Source: Caecitellus pseudoparvulus (lineage: Eukaryota > Bigyra: Bicosoecida). From it: a stretch of 64,000 nt of DNA. Positions 9,756-19,834 of this stretch are shown piece after piece. The position numbers and the translations under genes are program-made. The notes below the pieces were generated by a model. The model had not been told where the DNA came from, searched no databases, and saw only the letters and a list, made by a program, of their open reading frames with translations. The stretch is from positions 124,001-188,000 of the forward strand of contig CBFFRQ010000068.1 of the NCBI GenBank assembly GCA_965644315.1. The letters run 5' to 3'. Numbering within the stretch: position 1 is the stretch's first letter; each line of letters opens with the position of its first letter.

Positions 9756-10831
9756 TCACAGCTTTGCAAAGGCGGGCAGGTCGCCGTACACTGGCATGTT
9801 GCTCTTGTCAGGCAGCGTCATGAGGGGCTTGTGCGTCAACTGACCACCGCCACTGACGTTGATAGTGACTCCCGAAACATAAGCAGCCCCGGGCGACAGC
9901 AGCCATACAACGGCCGATGCTGTCTCTTGCACCGTTCCCAGGCGCCTGGAGGGCAGGCTCTTGAGCAGCACGGGCACCAAGTCGTCTGTGGCAGCGCCGT
10001 AGTTGGCGAAGGCAGTCGGGTTGTACACGATGCCTGGCTCCACCGCATTCACCCGCACGCCGCTGGGGGCCCATTCCCAGGCCAGCGTCTTGGTTAGGTT
10101 TGTCACCCCCGCTCTCGCTGCTGCGGAGTGCGCCATCATGGGGAAGCCATTGCCGCCCTCCAGCGTGATGTTCACAATGCAGCCCCCGTGGTCAGCCATC
10201 CATGCTGCAAAAGCCTCCCGACACATGCGGAAGGTGCCGTTCAGGTTAAGGTCCACCACTGCCGCCCAGCCACGGTCTGAGAGGGCCTCGGCTGGGCACA
10301 GGAACTGCCCTCCTCCGTTGTTTACCTGCAGCGGAACGTGCAGCTACCGCGTGGATGGTGCGTGCGTTGAAGTACGGGCAGGCAGCAGGGTGACAGGGGC
10401 ACGCAGCACGCACGAGTGCATCACACCGCCCATGCTGCCTGATGGTGCTCTGGAACAACGCCTGGACCTGTTCCAGATCCCGGATGTTGCAAGCCACGGC
10501 ATGTGCGCGTCCGGAGTACCTGCGAGCGGCCACGATGGCAGCACGAGCACGGGAGTGCATGCAAGCTAAGGCTGCAGTACTTTTGCGGGGGGGGTACATA
10601 CCCCTTGCTGTTCAGGTCTGCTGCCGCCTCTTGGAGCCTGTCTTCGTTTCGGGCTGCGATGACAACAGTGCCCCCGCAGGCTACGAGCTCCTCGGCAATG
10701 GCTTTGCCGATCCCAGTGCCTCCCCCCGTGACAATGCTAACATGGCCCTTGAACAAATCCCTTCGGAAAACGGGTTTCCACTCTGGAGCAGGGACGTTTC
10801 CTGCAGCGGGAGCCGAACCTTGCGCTGCCAT
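9756..10831 (-). CDS. PECR: Peroxisomal trans-2-enoyl-CoA reductase (SDR family)
   Basis: Exons 10831-10602, 10519-10414 and 10325-9756 (introns 82 and 88 bp) encode 301 residues, the size of animal PECR. The NAD(P)-binding motif TGGGTGIG is at residues 35-42. CNIRDLEQV, NNGGGQF, LNGTFRMCREAF and GVRVNAVEPGIVY follow in the order expected for PECR, which reduces 2-enoyl-CoA esters in chain elongation. The protein ends AKL, a canonical PTS1, so peroxisomal import is likely. The segment corresponding to the catalytic YxxxK reads VTNLTK here, with Thr where a Tyr is expected. The start at 10831 has a strong context (gccATGg). Confidence 0.93.
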
Positions 10832-11305
10832 GGCAGACGAACTGTGCACCGTGCTGCGGAAATCGCTCTGAGCCTTTGCAGACCGCACTGCAGGCTACTG
10901 CAGCAAGTCAACCAGGGCCGATGTGTGTCCCTCGCTGAGCGTGGATAGTGTACCTGCCGTTCTTCTTTAGGGGACTGGTCATAAACTTACATTTTGTCAA
11001 GTACTAGCTGAACATTTCTAACACTCATAGTCTTGGCTCCTTCACTAAAGCCATGTCTGAGTTTGCACTGTAACTGAAGCTTTCTTTATTGAACGCGAAA
11101 GATCCCACCCCGACGATGTTGCCATTCGGGAAGAGTCAGCTTGCATCAAGGCTGGGTAGACTGCGACTCCGAAGGGTGACTGGAGGGCAGTATTATCTTG
11201 AACTTGTGGTTCCTTCGTAGGCTCTCTTTCCGCCAACATGTCACAGGAAGGCAGTCGCAGCGCTATCGGAGCACCCGGTTGCCGCGGAACCTCCGGAAGA
11301 GTTCT
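10832..11305. other. Intergenic region with no supported gene
   Basis: This 474-bp stretch lies between the 3' end of FABP-like gene C and the start of the reductase gene, both on the minus strand. It holds only short ORFs without recognisable similarity. It must contain the 3' UTR of the former and the promoter/5' UTR of the latter. I see no RNA gene or repeat in it. Confidence 0.6.
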
Positions 11306-12008
11306 TCATTTTGTAACAACGCGAGAAAACTGAATGCAGACTCGGGCAAGTTCCTTCCCACTCGCGTCGCTCAACACAAGGGTGCGATGGAGGATGTGTG
11401 GGTCAGCGGGGTCGAGTGTGGACGTCATGATCATTGTTTTCGTCTTATCTTTGGCAAACGGCCCGCGCAATTCGATAGCACCACCTGTCAAGACGGACGT
11501 CATCATGGGTGCCTTGGAGCCATCCCCGCCAGTGAACTCTGACTCCTGTGAGACACAGGGAGATGCGCGAGCTTGTGAGGATAAGGTGCGGAATATGTGT
11601 GCCACTCGCTCCTGGTGCACCTTGCCAATGACCATGCGGTTCTTCATGGTGAACAACGCGGTGGCTTGATCAAAATCGAAAATTGTCGCACTGTGACGGA
11701 TGGTCAGCTTCATTTGCAGGCTGCCTGCCATCTGCGCGAGGGGAAGGTGGCGTGGCGGAGTGGAGCGGAAGCTGAGGATAGCTCTGGCTCCGCTCGCATC
11801 CGCTCACCTTTCGAACGATCCAAGGAGCCCCCGCAGCCCGCAAGAAGGGCTCCATGCTGTCACTCTTATCCTTGTCTATTTTCCAGGTCCCGCTCTGGTC
11901 CACAAATGGTGGCACATGCTCTCCTGCAGTCGCGGTGGGTCCAGGATCTGCCCGCGCAACTGGCTCACTGCCCTGCCCGGGAGTACCGGAGCTCGCTTCT
12001 GCCGCCAT
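11306..12008 (-). CDS. FABP-like small protein C (183 aa)
   Basis: Exons 12008-11808, 11731-11621 and 11545-11306 (introns 76 and 75 bp, phase 0). This copy looks most like classical FABPs: SGTWKIDKDKSDSMEPFLRAAGAPW in exon 1, MKLTIRHSATIF in the 111-bp exon 2, and strands through ARVCIQFSRVV near the end. The identical phase-0 layout and 111-bp middle exon show common descent with copies A and B. It is inverted relative to them and separated from them by the reductase gene. An upstream in-frame TTG exists, but the first ATG (12008) is preferred. It begins 77 bp downstream of the threonylcarbamoyl transferase stop. Confidence 0.8.
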
Positions 12009-12084
12009 GCTGAGCAAGCCAGTGTGGTCGCATCACAAAGGAGAAATTCAGTATCCTTGAGCCACAGGAAACGGGTGGAGTTAA

Positions 12085-13806
12085 TTAAATGTGGTGTGTT
12101 CCTTCAGTTGCCCACGGGTGCGAGTGCAGGAATGCGTAGCGGGCGTCCTGGAGCAGCTCCTGCACCTCAGCGCGGTGGTCCCCCCACACCCTACCCGCAG
12201 CAGGGGGCACCACAGGCTGGCTCTCTGCGATGGGCCACCGTGCAGCAAAGTCCAGCGATTCGGAGCTCGCCACTGCGCTGCCGCCCAGGGCCGCTGCCCA
12301 AGCCACCATGACTGCGTTGTCCCCGCAGTAGCGAAGGGGGGGCGCAACAAACCGCAACCCTGCTGCATGGGCGACACCTTCAAGCTTCTCCCTGAGAGCG
12401 GCGTTTGCGGCAGCTCCCCCAGACACCACCAGGTGCCTCACGCCAGCAGCGCTGGGCAGGGCTGCCGCCGCCGCCACCTGTCTAGCTATGTGCTCCCCAG
12501 CCACATGCTGAAAAGAGGCAGCCACGTCAGCCGCAGCCTGTCGCTGCAGCATGTCCTGGGAGTCAGCTACGCGCCGCACAGCCGTCTTCAGGCCTGAGAA
12601 GGAAAATGCAATGTGCGGGGCGGGCCGTTTGCGGCCGTGGAAGGCTTGCGTCTTGCCTCGGTTGCCGCTGAGGGGAACGGTGAAGCGATGCGACTGTGGG
12701 TCGCCCTCTCGAGCAAGCGCTTCGAGTGCTGCGCCTAGGTGACCCAGCACTGGTGGATCCTGGGGCAAGGAGGCACTGCGAGTGGGTGAAAAGCCTGCCC
12801 AAGGAGGGGGGACTGCCTCTGGGTGGGGTGCGGGCGGATGCGGAGCTGGCTCAGGCAGCGTGCCAGCGGCCGTGTGCCGCCCAACGCGCACCATGCGCGC
12901 CACCTTGTCGAATGCCTCCCCCAGACTGTCGTCCATGGACGTGCCTGCAGGTGGGGTTGCGGGGCACGGCGGTGGGCTGGGGAGTGGGCTTGACGGCGGT
13001 CGGCGCCCCTACTCACCCACGACAGCGCAAGTGCAGGGGCTCTTCACGAGGACGAGCATCGTGTGCCCTCCAGACACCAAAAGGCACAAGTATGGGAAGG
13101 CGATGTCGGGCTCATGCAGCAGCGGCATGAGAGCGTGCGCCTTCATGTGGTGCGTTGGCATCAGTGGCACGCCAGTGATTGCCGCGAGAGCCTTGGCGGT
13201 GACGATGCCCACCTGGAGGGGCGAGGCACAGGGAGGATGCACAAGGGATTGCGAGCACTCCGCCTGGGACGCACCCGCAGGCAGAGGGCCAGGCCGGGCC
13301 CGGCGGTGACAGCTATGGCATCCGGCTTGGGAAGGTGTGCCCTGCGCAACACGCCAGGCAGCTTGCAAACAATGCAAGAGGGTGCTAGCATGTCCAACAC
13401 GAACGTTTCTTTTAAAACCTCATGCAGTACTGCTGGCATGTTGAGGGCGTGCTCCCTAGCCGCCATGGCAGGAACTACCCCTGCGAGTGCGGAATGCGGA
13501 AGTTGAACGGCAGCGACGAGCTTTCCACGCTCCCCGGAACATACCAGCATAGTTGGCGTGAATTTCAAACTGGGAAGAAAGGCTTTCAGCAACTATTTTA
13601 CCCCTGCCACCATTTCGTCTCACAAACGCGACAGCTGTGTCGTCGCAGCTGCGGTGTACGCTCAAAGTGTGGCGGCCTGGCTCAGCCAAGGCTTGCTCGT
13701 GCGGCGGCCTCACTCACCTGGTCTCTATGCCTAAGACAGCGGAGCAACACCAGCGCCTGAGGCGGCGCTGGACTAACCCCTGCTGAAGGCGCGCTGCTGC
13801 CAACAT
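12085..13806 (-). CDS. QRI7: tRNA N6-adenosine threonylcarbamoyltransferase, Qri7/OSGEPL1 type
   Basis: Five exons: 13806-13718, 13648-13545, 13480-13275, 13212-13017 and 12944-12085. The four introns are 62-72 bp, and the protein has 484 residues. The TsaD/Kae1/Qri7 family makes the t6A37 modification of ANN-decoding tRNAs. Visible motifs are GIETSCDDTA (residues 26-35), VTAGPGL, HHMKAH (154-159, with metal-binding His155 and His159), LLVSGGHT (177-184), GEAFDKVARM and FSFSGLKTAV (312-321), then SGGAAANAALR and GDNAVMVAWAA. The Arg-rich start MLAAARLQQGLVQRRLRRW looks like a mitochondrial presequence, so this is the organellar type rather than cytosolic Kae1. An upstream ATG at 13911 is possible. 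A Pro-rich insertion of about 40 residues follows VARMV and makes the protein longer than usual. Confidence 0.95.
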
Positions 13807-13907
13807 GGCGGGGGTGTTCAAGCCATGGGTTGCACGAGGCGCAGAACTCCGCCTGGCCGGGCGATGCTGTGTTTTGGGCAGCCGGCAGCACTGCGGGGCA
13901 CGTACCT

Positions 13908-16900
13908 TCATTTGCCGCCCTGCTCCAGCGACATAGCCAATAGGTCTAACACGACCCGCTGCAATGACACTGCGCTACACACCGCTCCTCCTTGCTCGAG
14001 GGTGGCCCGCAACTCTTCCTGCCACACAGACACTCGAGAGGCGGGCACGGGCCCTGCGCGGACCACTGGAGTGAGCTGAACTGCGTAGCCCTCACGCACC
14101 TGCTCTGCTCCTGCACAAATGAACACTCCATACAGGGCGTCTTGCACAGCACAATGCAAGATGATTCGGGTCGCTCCTGGGACGAGGCGCTGCACCAGTT
14201 CCGCACTCCCGCTGTCTACCGTAGCTTGCCCTGTCGACAGTGCTTCGCGAATTGCCGGCAGCTGGAGCACAGCACCTGGGATGCCCGGCGTCTCTGGGAT
14301 CGGGCCCGCCCCACGTAGCTGTGCCAGACCCGAAGGCACGTTGGTTGGCTCGGGCAAAGAGCCCCACACAGCCCGAGGCAGCCGGCCGAGCAGGCGAGAA
14401 GTTACCGCATCCGCCACCGGATTCACGGTTGCTGGGGCTGCAGCTTGCGGCACCCCCATGCCTTGGATGCGAGCAAGGGCCACCAAATCTGCGTCTGCAC
14501 ACTCCTCATCCTCTGGGCTGAGTCTTGCGCTGCAAGGGCTGATCCTCTCCTGCCTGAACAAGTGCACGGGCTCGCCACCAGGCCCGTGCTGGAGGCCTAT
14601 CACCGCAGCAGCACGTGCCAGTGCCTCCACGGAGCTGCGCCACTTGTCGCCCCCCTCCCCCACAAGCTCAATGCAATGATGCAGAGCGCACCAGGCAACG
14701 TCCATGGCGTCAGCTGACACACGGAGCCATCTGTGGCAGCAGATGGCCAGGCGAAGCAGGTCAGCAGGAGCTGCTGAGTGAGTCGAACTCGCGATAAGAT
14801 GCAAAATTCTGGACCAGAGTACTTTGCTCATGGGACGCGCAGCAAGAGAGCGTCTGGCGGCTGCCAAGTGGCACGCTGCTTCAATGGGTGTCGCGACTGT
14901 CCTCAGCACTGCCCAAGCTTCATCGCAAGGTACCCTTTGTGTGAGCATCGGCAAGCTGGCGACGTGATCCCAGCCCAGGGCCGACTCCCAAGGCGGGCAG
15001 CCTGCAAAGTTCTTGACGCAGGTGGCGCTGGTGCCTGGCAAGGGTGTCAAGCATGGCAAGGAGGTGGCGAGAGCATGCCGCAATGCCGACAGGGTGGGCT
15101 TGTGCGCTACAGCCCTTAGCGACCGCCAAACCTGCGGGCCAGCCAAGGCTGCTTGACAATGCCAGGGCCACCGTGGAAGCAAGCACTGCCTGACTGACTT
15201 TGGAAGCGTGTAGTGGGGAGCCGGCTCGCCATGGATCAACTGCAGAGCTTCCGCGTGGCTGAAGAGGCCCGAGCACAAGCATTGTGGCCCAAGGATAAAG
15301 TCTCCAAGGACATCCCACCAAGCTCCACGGAGCGCTGTGAAGCTCGCGACAGGCAGCCTCGGGAGCACGCTGGGGTGACTTGTGGCTGGAATGCTGAGCC
15401 AGTTCACAAGCCGCACCGCCGCTTTGTCCTCACAGGGTGCTGCCTCACTGCTGACGGGAACCATGACTTCCAGTGACGCAAGGGCCTGCTGCACGAGTGC
15501 AACTGAGCTCCTTACTTCATGCTGGGCTTCTGCCGCGGACACGTGCTGCGCCTTCTCACCCCCCCAAGGAAGCAGGGCAAAGCCAAAGCTGCCTGCCTCA
15601 TCAGTACCCCGACACAATGATACTGCTGCTCGCTGCAGGGCTGTCTTGTTTTCTTGTGTTGCATGGCAGGCCACGACAGCTTGGATGCGCAGAACGTGCG
15701 CTTGCATGACTCCCCACAGACTGCGAAGAGCGACTTGAAAAGAAGCTTTGGTCTGCAAAAACCACATGGTGGCCTTGTACCAACGTTCGTGGCAAGCAGC
15801 TGCAAAGGTGTCAAGCGCATCCAGGAGCAAGCTCGGCGGAGAAAAGCGCGCCGCAGCACACAGACCCACTACGCAATCAGTCACTGATACACAGCCTTTT
15901 TCAGACATCGCGACACCCGGCTGCTCAGTGCTCTGCGAAAACACTTCCAGCAAGGCGGACGTGCACTGCCATGTTGTGGAGTCGTCTGGCCCACCTAGAG
16001 CATCAACTTCAAGCACACTGCTTGGCGGCACGGAGGTGGCTCGCACGGCGCTGTGCATGGCGCCCCACCTCAGCAACATGCTGGCACCTTCCCAGTGCCC
16101 AGAAGCCGCGTCTGTCAAGCTACACACGAGGACATGCAGCGAGCTGATGCAGCTCCTGTCTTTTCCCAGCAGTTCCTCTGCGTGTGACTTTGAGGCAGAG
16201 ATGAGGGCTAAGGCGAGCCTTGCCCGCAGAGACAGAGTTCGAGGTGTTTGGGGGCCTTGCAGCTTGCGTTGGGCCCTGGTCACACCCTGCACACAATGCA
16301 ACAGTGGGCGAATGGACGCCGTGCTCAGTCCATGGGCGCTGAAGAAGCACAGAACGGTCAGGGCAGCGTTGGGCTCCCGAAGCCACCCAGCTTCGAAGCA
16401 CAGGGACGCGAGCTTCTCTGGGCACAGCAGGGACAAGCCTCCAAGAATGCTCAGAATCAAAGCCTGCAGGGAACTGGACGCACGTTGCACACCAAAAACG
16501 CGACCGTGCTGCTGCTTGCACCAGATATTGAAGGTAGAAAAGCATGACTGCCAGACTTGCCTGCTGCAGGGGTCTACTGCTGCGCCGGCGCCGGGGCCTG
16601 CCACAGCCGTGCTGGCCTGCAAACGTTGGATTGGATGGCCCCAACCCACTGATGAGCAAAATGAGACGGGTCCCAGTGTACTGGCCGAGGCGTGAAGGAG
16701 CACGGCTGACTCGTCTCCTTTAACCGCAGCGTGGGCCAAGTGAAGACGAGCCAGCGACAGTGGTGCCACAGCTTGAAACTCTGCTGCCGTTTCAGCCAGG
16801 CACAGCATGTCTAGTTCCTGCAGGGCTCGGTGTGTGTGCCCAGCAGTGATAAGAATCGACAGCCTGGAGAACAACACTCCGTGCCATTCGGGGCAAGTGC

Positions 16901-19718
16901 GCCGAGCAATCATCTGCCCGAGTGGGGCGACATCAAGCACCAAGTGGTGCACAAGCGGCACTTTGGGTGTTTCTAGTAAGCACGCAGCTTGTAAACGTGC
17001 ATGTGCGAGGCACGGTGAACTCGGAAATGCAGCACATGCACGGTCAAGGAGCCGCATCAGCTCTTGCCGACCCTTGTCGGGAATCGCGTTGTCAAGCATT
17101 CTGAAAGGCCCCCCTCCCCGAGCAAGAAGCCGCAGTCCCATCAAACACAGCGCCAAGGCCTGCTCAGGAGTCCCTCCTCCAAGGCAGGCAGAGTGTCGCA
17201 CGGTGTACTCCCAAGCCAGCTCGCACCTCCACCCACCACAGTCCAGTTCCTTCCCGGCTTCAACACGCGAGGGAGTGTGTTGCAGGGCTCGCTGAAGCGA
17301 AGCGAATGCCTCCAGGTTCTGGACAAGGCCAGAAGCCATGCCACTGTGCTCCAAATCTCGATTCCGCGTTCCCATCACAGGCATAGCCTCGCTGCACGAA
17401 TCGCAACTGGAGACTGTGCTGGCATCCTCCTGCACATCTGGGGCACTCGTGCTGACATCTTCGTCGAGATGCAACAGGGCTTCATGACAAGACTTCGTGA
17501 AGTGAAACTGCAGCAGGGGGGAAGGTGGGGCCCCTTGCAACGCCCACAACACCACGAGCAAGACTGCTGCAGGACCGCTGGGAGTGTGCAGTTGGGCCAG
17601 GGCGACCTGCACGTCCTCGCGGGTGGTCCAGCGCTGCTCATGGCAGAGCCTCCTCCAATCCAAGGAGTCGGTGCTCAAAGCAGGGCGGGAGTAGGACGCA
17701 CTGCGCTGGCAGAGGGTCTGCAATACACGGATACTGTCAGATCCTGTGGGGCGCTGTGGAGCCGGCTTCTGAGGAACAGGAGGTAAGCGCAGTACCAGAT
17801 CATCTGATGAGCGGTCAGCGACAGTGCAGCCACTCGCTGTTTCTCCAATGTCTTTCAAAGGGGAGGAAGGTACGGCCTCGCCGTGCCTCCTCTTCACAAG
17901 CAATTGCGCGGTACCGTGCATGCCGGCCCAAGGCAGGAGCAGCTTCACCACAGCCAACTCCAACGCAGGTGGTAAGTGAGCACTTGACTTGAGCATGCGA
18001 GGAGCTGCCCACTTGACACCAACTTGAGAAGCAGTGCTTGCATGGGCTGGGCGAAATAGTTCCCGGAGCACGTGCTGCACTGCTGCATCCGGGCTGCCCT
18101 GTGCCACATTCCCAAGGAGAAGCAAATGCCGAACTGCCCAGCGTCCAGCCTCGTACGAGCAAAAGGTTGAAGCCATCATCGGTAATTCCAAGCTTACTCT
18201 GCCGTCAACGCCACGGCTCGTTAGACTGCTGATCGCTTTCAGCACCTGTCGCAAAGCCAGCCCTGACTTGGCGGCAGTTTGCAAGACCGCGGCATGCGGC
18301 ACGCAGAAACCCAAGCCAGAGCTATCAGCCATAGCTGCCAGGGGTTCTTCTAGGCCACATGGCACAGTATCTGGAACAGGCGAAAGCTCAAATTCTTCTG
18401 CTGCACTCACAGCAGAAGCTGCTATGCGCTGTGTGGCTAGGATGGGACGCAGCAAAGACTTGAGTTGTCTGGGCTTGAGCATCACTTCTGACGAGTCACC
18501 CTCATCAGCACAGATGAATCCTGAGGCCTCGGCGACGGCAGCGCGGACAGCTGCCACACAAGCAAGAGCTTGTGCCCCAAGACCTGCTTGTTCTCTAGCT
18601 GACAGGAAGAGTCGGGCGTCACCCTCCGCGATACTGCCACCCTCAGCAGTCCTTACCAGTTGAAGCCGCCGCGCAGCCCGAGCTGGTTCGAGCAGAAGCT
18701 CACCTGATTCAAGCTTGGCCCTCAGCAGCACCAGGCACATGTGACGCCCTGCGGCAACCGCTCCCGCTTTGCCGCAACGAAGAGCGTCGCACACATCGTG
18801 GGTGGGATCCTGCACCGAGTGAGGTGTCCATGTAAGTGCACCTGGGGGTACCGCAAAAGTTTGAAAAGCACTTCCAGAGGGAAGCCTCTGCTCAAAGCGA
18901 GAGCGTTTTGGGGGATCCCAGTGGCTGGCACAAGTCAAGGGTGCAGGCACCTCTGCGTGGGCAGCAGGCATTTCCCCCGCGCTCACCTCAAAGGGACGTC
19001 CTGCGCTTGGTGGTTCTGGTGTGCAACGGAAGTTGGTGTGTACTGGCTGATGGCCCGCAAACGTTGCCAGCGACCGCCACAGTCTGGCTGACCAGAGCAG
19101 CGCCGACTCTTGGCTGGTGGCAAGGTCAGCAGCAGATGAGCGCGATAAGAAACGCAAAGCAGACCCCAGGTGGTGCAGCGGGGGGCGAAGCACACCCCTG
19201 GGCTGCAGGAGGAACAGAGTCTGCCCGGCTTGCCGGACGGTTCCGCTACTATGTGCGACGAAGCCATCAATGGCCGCCCGCACCTGGGCAGGCTGCAAGG
19301 AAGGCCTCCACGTTTTGAGAGTCTGCAGCACACCGGCTTCCAATTCAGGCCGAATGACTCGCCCCGCTCGTTGCAGCAAGTGGAGGGCAAGCGCACAGAT
19401 TGCCGTGTGTGCGTCGTGTTGGGCGCTGCGAGCGGGTGAGCTGCTGGGCATCAGAGACAGGAGTCTCTCAAGCTGAGAACCCCCATGGAGCACAATCAGG
19501 TGCGAAAGCGTCGCTTGTAGCCTTCTCAACGCCGCATACCTGGACCGCTGGCTCCGCACATCTGCACGGGTGGCCTCCAGCTCAGCCTGCAAGGCCACCT
19601 GATCAGCATGCAGAGTAGGCCGGCCTGCCTTGGACGAAGGCAGCTCCTGCAGACCAGTTGTAAAGGAAGAAGAGCTCCTTGTCTTGGGTCTTGCGCGCTT
19701 CTTGCCCCGGTCAGGCAT
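13908..19718 (-). CDS. Large protein of unknown function (1,936 aa), single exon
   Basis: An uninterrupted reading frame of 1,937 codons; the first ATG is at 19718, and the frame stays open upstream to a TTG at 19850. The N terminus has a basic, possibly nuclear-localising run (GKKRARPKTR, residues 4-13) and a short helical segment. The rest is Ala/Leu-rich and looks like stacked helical repeats (HEAT/TPR type), including a TPR-like stretch around PEQALALCLMGLRLLARGG. No transmembrane segment or catalytic motif is evident. The last 130 residues contain GATRIILHCAVQDALYGVFICAG, which has the look of the start of a CHAT/separase-type domain, but no His/Cys dyad follows. I do not recognise the family. 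It starts 117 bp after the stop of the upstream giant gene, and its TGA overlaps an ATG in the next frame as ATGA. Confidence 0.8.
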   Translation of the reverse strand: MPDRGKKRARPKTRSSSSFTTGLQELPSSKAGRPTLHADQVALQAELEATRADVRSQRSRYAALRRLQATLSHLIVLHGGSQLERLLSLMPSSSPARSAQHDAHTAICALALHLLQRAGRVIRPELEAGVLQTLKTWRPSLQPAQVRAAIDGFVAHSSGTVRQAGQTLFLLQPRGVLRPPLHHLGSALRFLSRSSAADLATSQESALLWSARLWRSLATFAGHQPVHTNFRCTPEPPSAGRPFEVSAGEMPAAHAEVPAPLTCASHWDPPKRSRFEQRLPSGSAFQTFAVPPGALTWTPHSVQDPTHDVCDALRCGKAGAVAAGRHMCLVLLRAKLESGELLLEPARAARRLQLVRTAEGGSIAEGDARLFLSAREQAGLGAQALACVAAVRAAVAEASGFICADEGDSSEVMLKPRQLKSLLRPILATQRIAASAVSAAEEFELSPVPDTVPCGLEEPLAAMADSSGLGFCVPHAAVLQTAAKSGLALRQVLKAISSLTSRGVDGRVSLELPMMASTFCSYEAGRWAVRHLLLLGNVAQGSPDAAVQHVLRELFRPAHASTASQVGVKWAAPRMLKSSAHLPPALELAVVKLLLPWAGMHGTAQLLVKRRHGEAVPSSPLKDIGETASGCTVADRSSDDLVLRLPPVPQKPAPQRPTGSDSIRVLQTLCQRSASYSRPALSTDSLDWRRLCHEQRWTTREDVQVALAQLHTPSGPAAVLLVVLWALQGAPPSPLLQFHFTKSCHEALLHLDEDVSTSAPDVQEDASTVSSCDSCSEAMPVMGTRNRDLEHSGMASGLVQNLEAFASLQRALQHTPSRVEAGKELDCGGWRCELAWEYTVRHSACLGGGTPEQALALCLMGLRLLARGGGPFRMLDNAIPDKGRQELMRLLDRACAAFPSSPCLAHARLQAACLLETPKVPLVHHLVLDVAPLGQMIARRTCPEWHGVLFSRLSILITAGHTHRALQELDMLCLAETAAEFQAVAPLSLARLHLAHAAVKGDESAVLLHASASTLGPVSFCSSVGWGHPIQRLQASTAVAGPGAGAAVDPCSRQVWQSCFSTFNIWCKQQHGRVFGVQRASSSLQALILSILGGLSLLCPEKLASLCFEAGWLREPNAALTVLCFFSAHGLSTASIRPLLHCVQGVTRAQRKLQGPQTPRTLSLRARLALALISASKSHAEELLGKDRSCISSLHVLVCSLTDAASGHWEGASMLLRWGAMHSAVRATSVPPSSVLEVDALGGPDDSTTWQCTSALLEVFSQSTEQPGVAMSEKGCVSVTDCVVGLCAAARFSPPSLLLDALDTFAAACHERWYKATMWFLQTKASFQVALRSLWGVMQAHVLRIQAVVACHATQENKTALQRAAVSLCRGTDEAGSFGFALLPWGGEKAQHVSAAEAQHEVRSSVALVQQALASLEVMVPVSSEAAPCEDKAAVRLVNWLSIPATSHPSVLPRLPVASFTALRGAWWDVLGDFILGPQCLCSGLFSHAEALQLIHGEPAPHYTLPKSVRQCLLPRWPWHCQAALAGPQVWRSLRAVAHKPTLSALRHALATSLPCLTPLPGTSATCVKNFAGCPPWESALGWDHVASLPMLTQRVPCDEAWAVLRTVATPIEAACHLAAARRSLAARPMSKVLWSRILHLIASSTHSAAPADLLRLAICCHRWLRVSADAMDVAWCALHHCIELVGEGGDKWRSSVEALARAAAVIGLQHGPGGEPVHLFRQERISPCSARLSPEDEECADADLVALARIQGMGVPQAAAPATVNPVADAVTSRLLGRLPRAVWGSLPEPTNVPSGLAQLRGAGPIPETPGIPGAVLQLPAIREALSTGQATVDSGSAELVQRLVPGATRIILHCAVQDALYGVFICAGAEQVREGYAVQLTPVVRAGPVPASRVSVWQEELRATLEQGGAVCSAVSLQRVVLDLLAMSLEQGGK

Positions 19719-19834
19719 TGCGGCGCTGCGCCCTGTTCGATCGACAACTGGCAACGCGGAAATTGAGAAGCATGGACAATGTAAATGCACTGTGCCCCGC
19801 TGCGCGAGAGGTCCTGAGACAAGAGTGTTTGCAT

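Noticed and set aside
15748-16695. Plus-strand ORF of 315 codons inside the 1,936-residue gene
   Set aside because: Antisense shadow; no start context or similarity.
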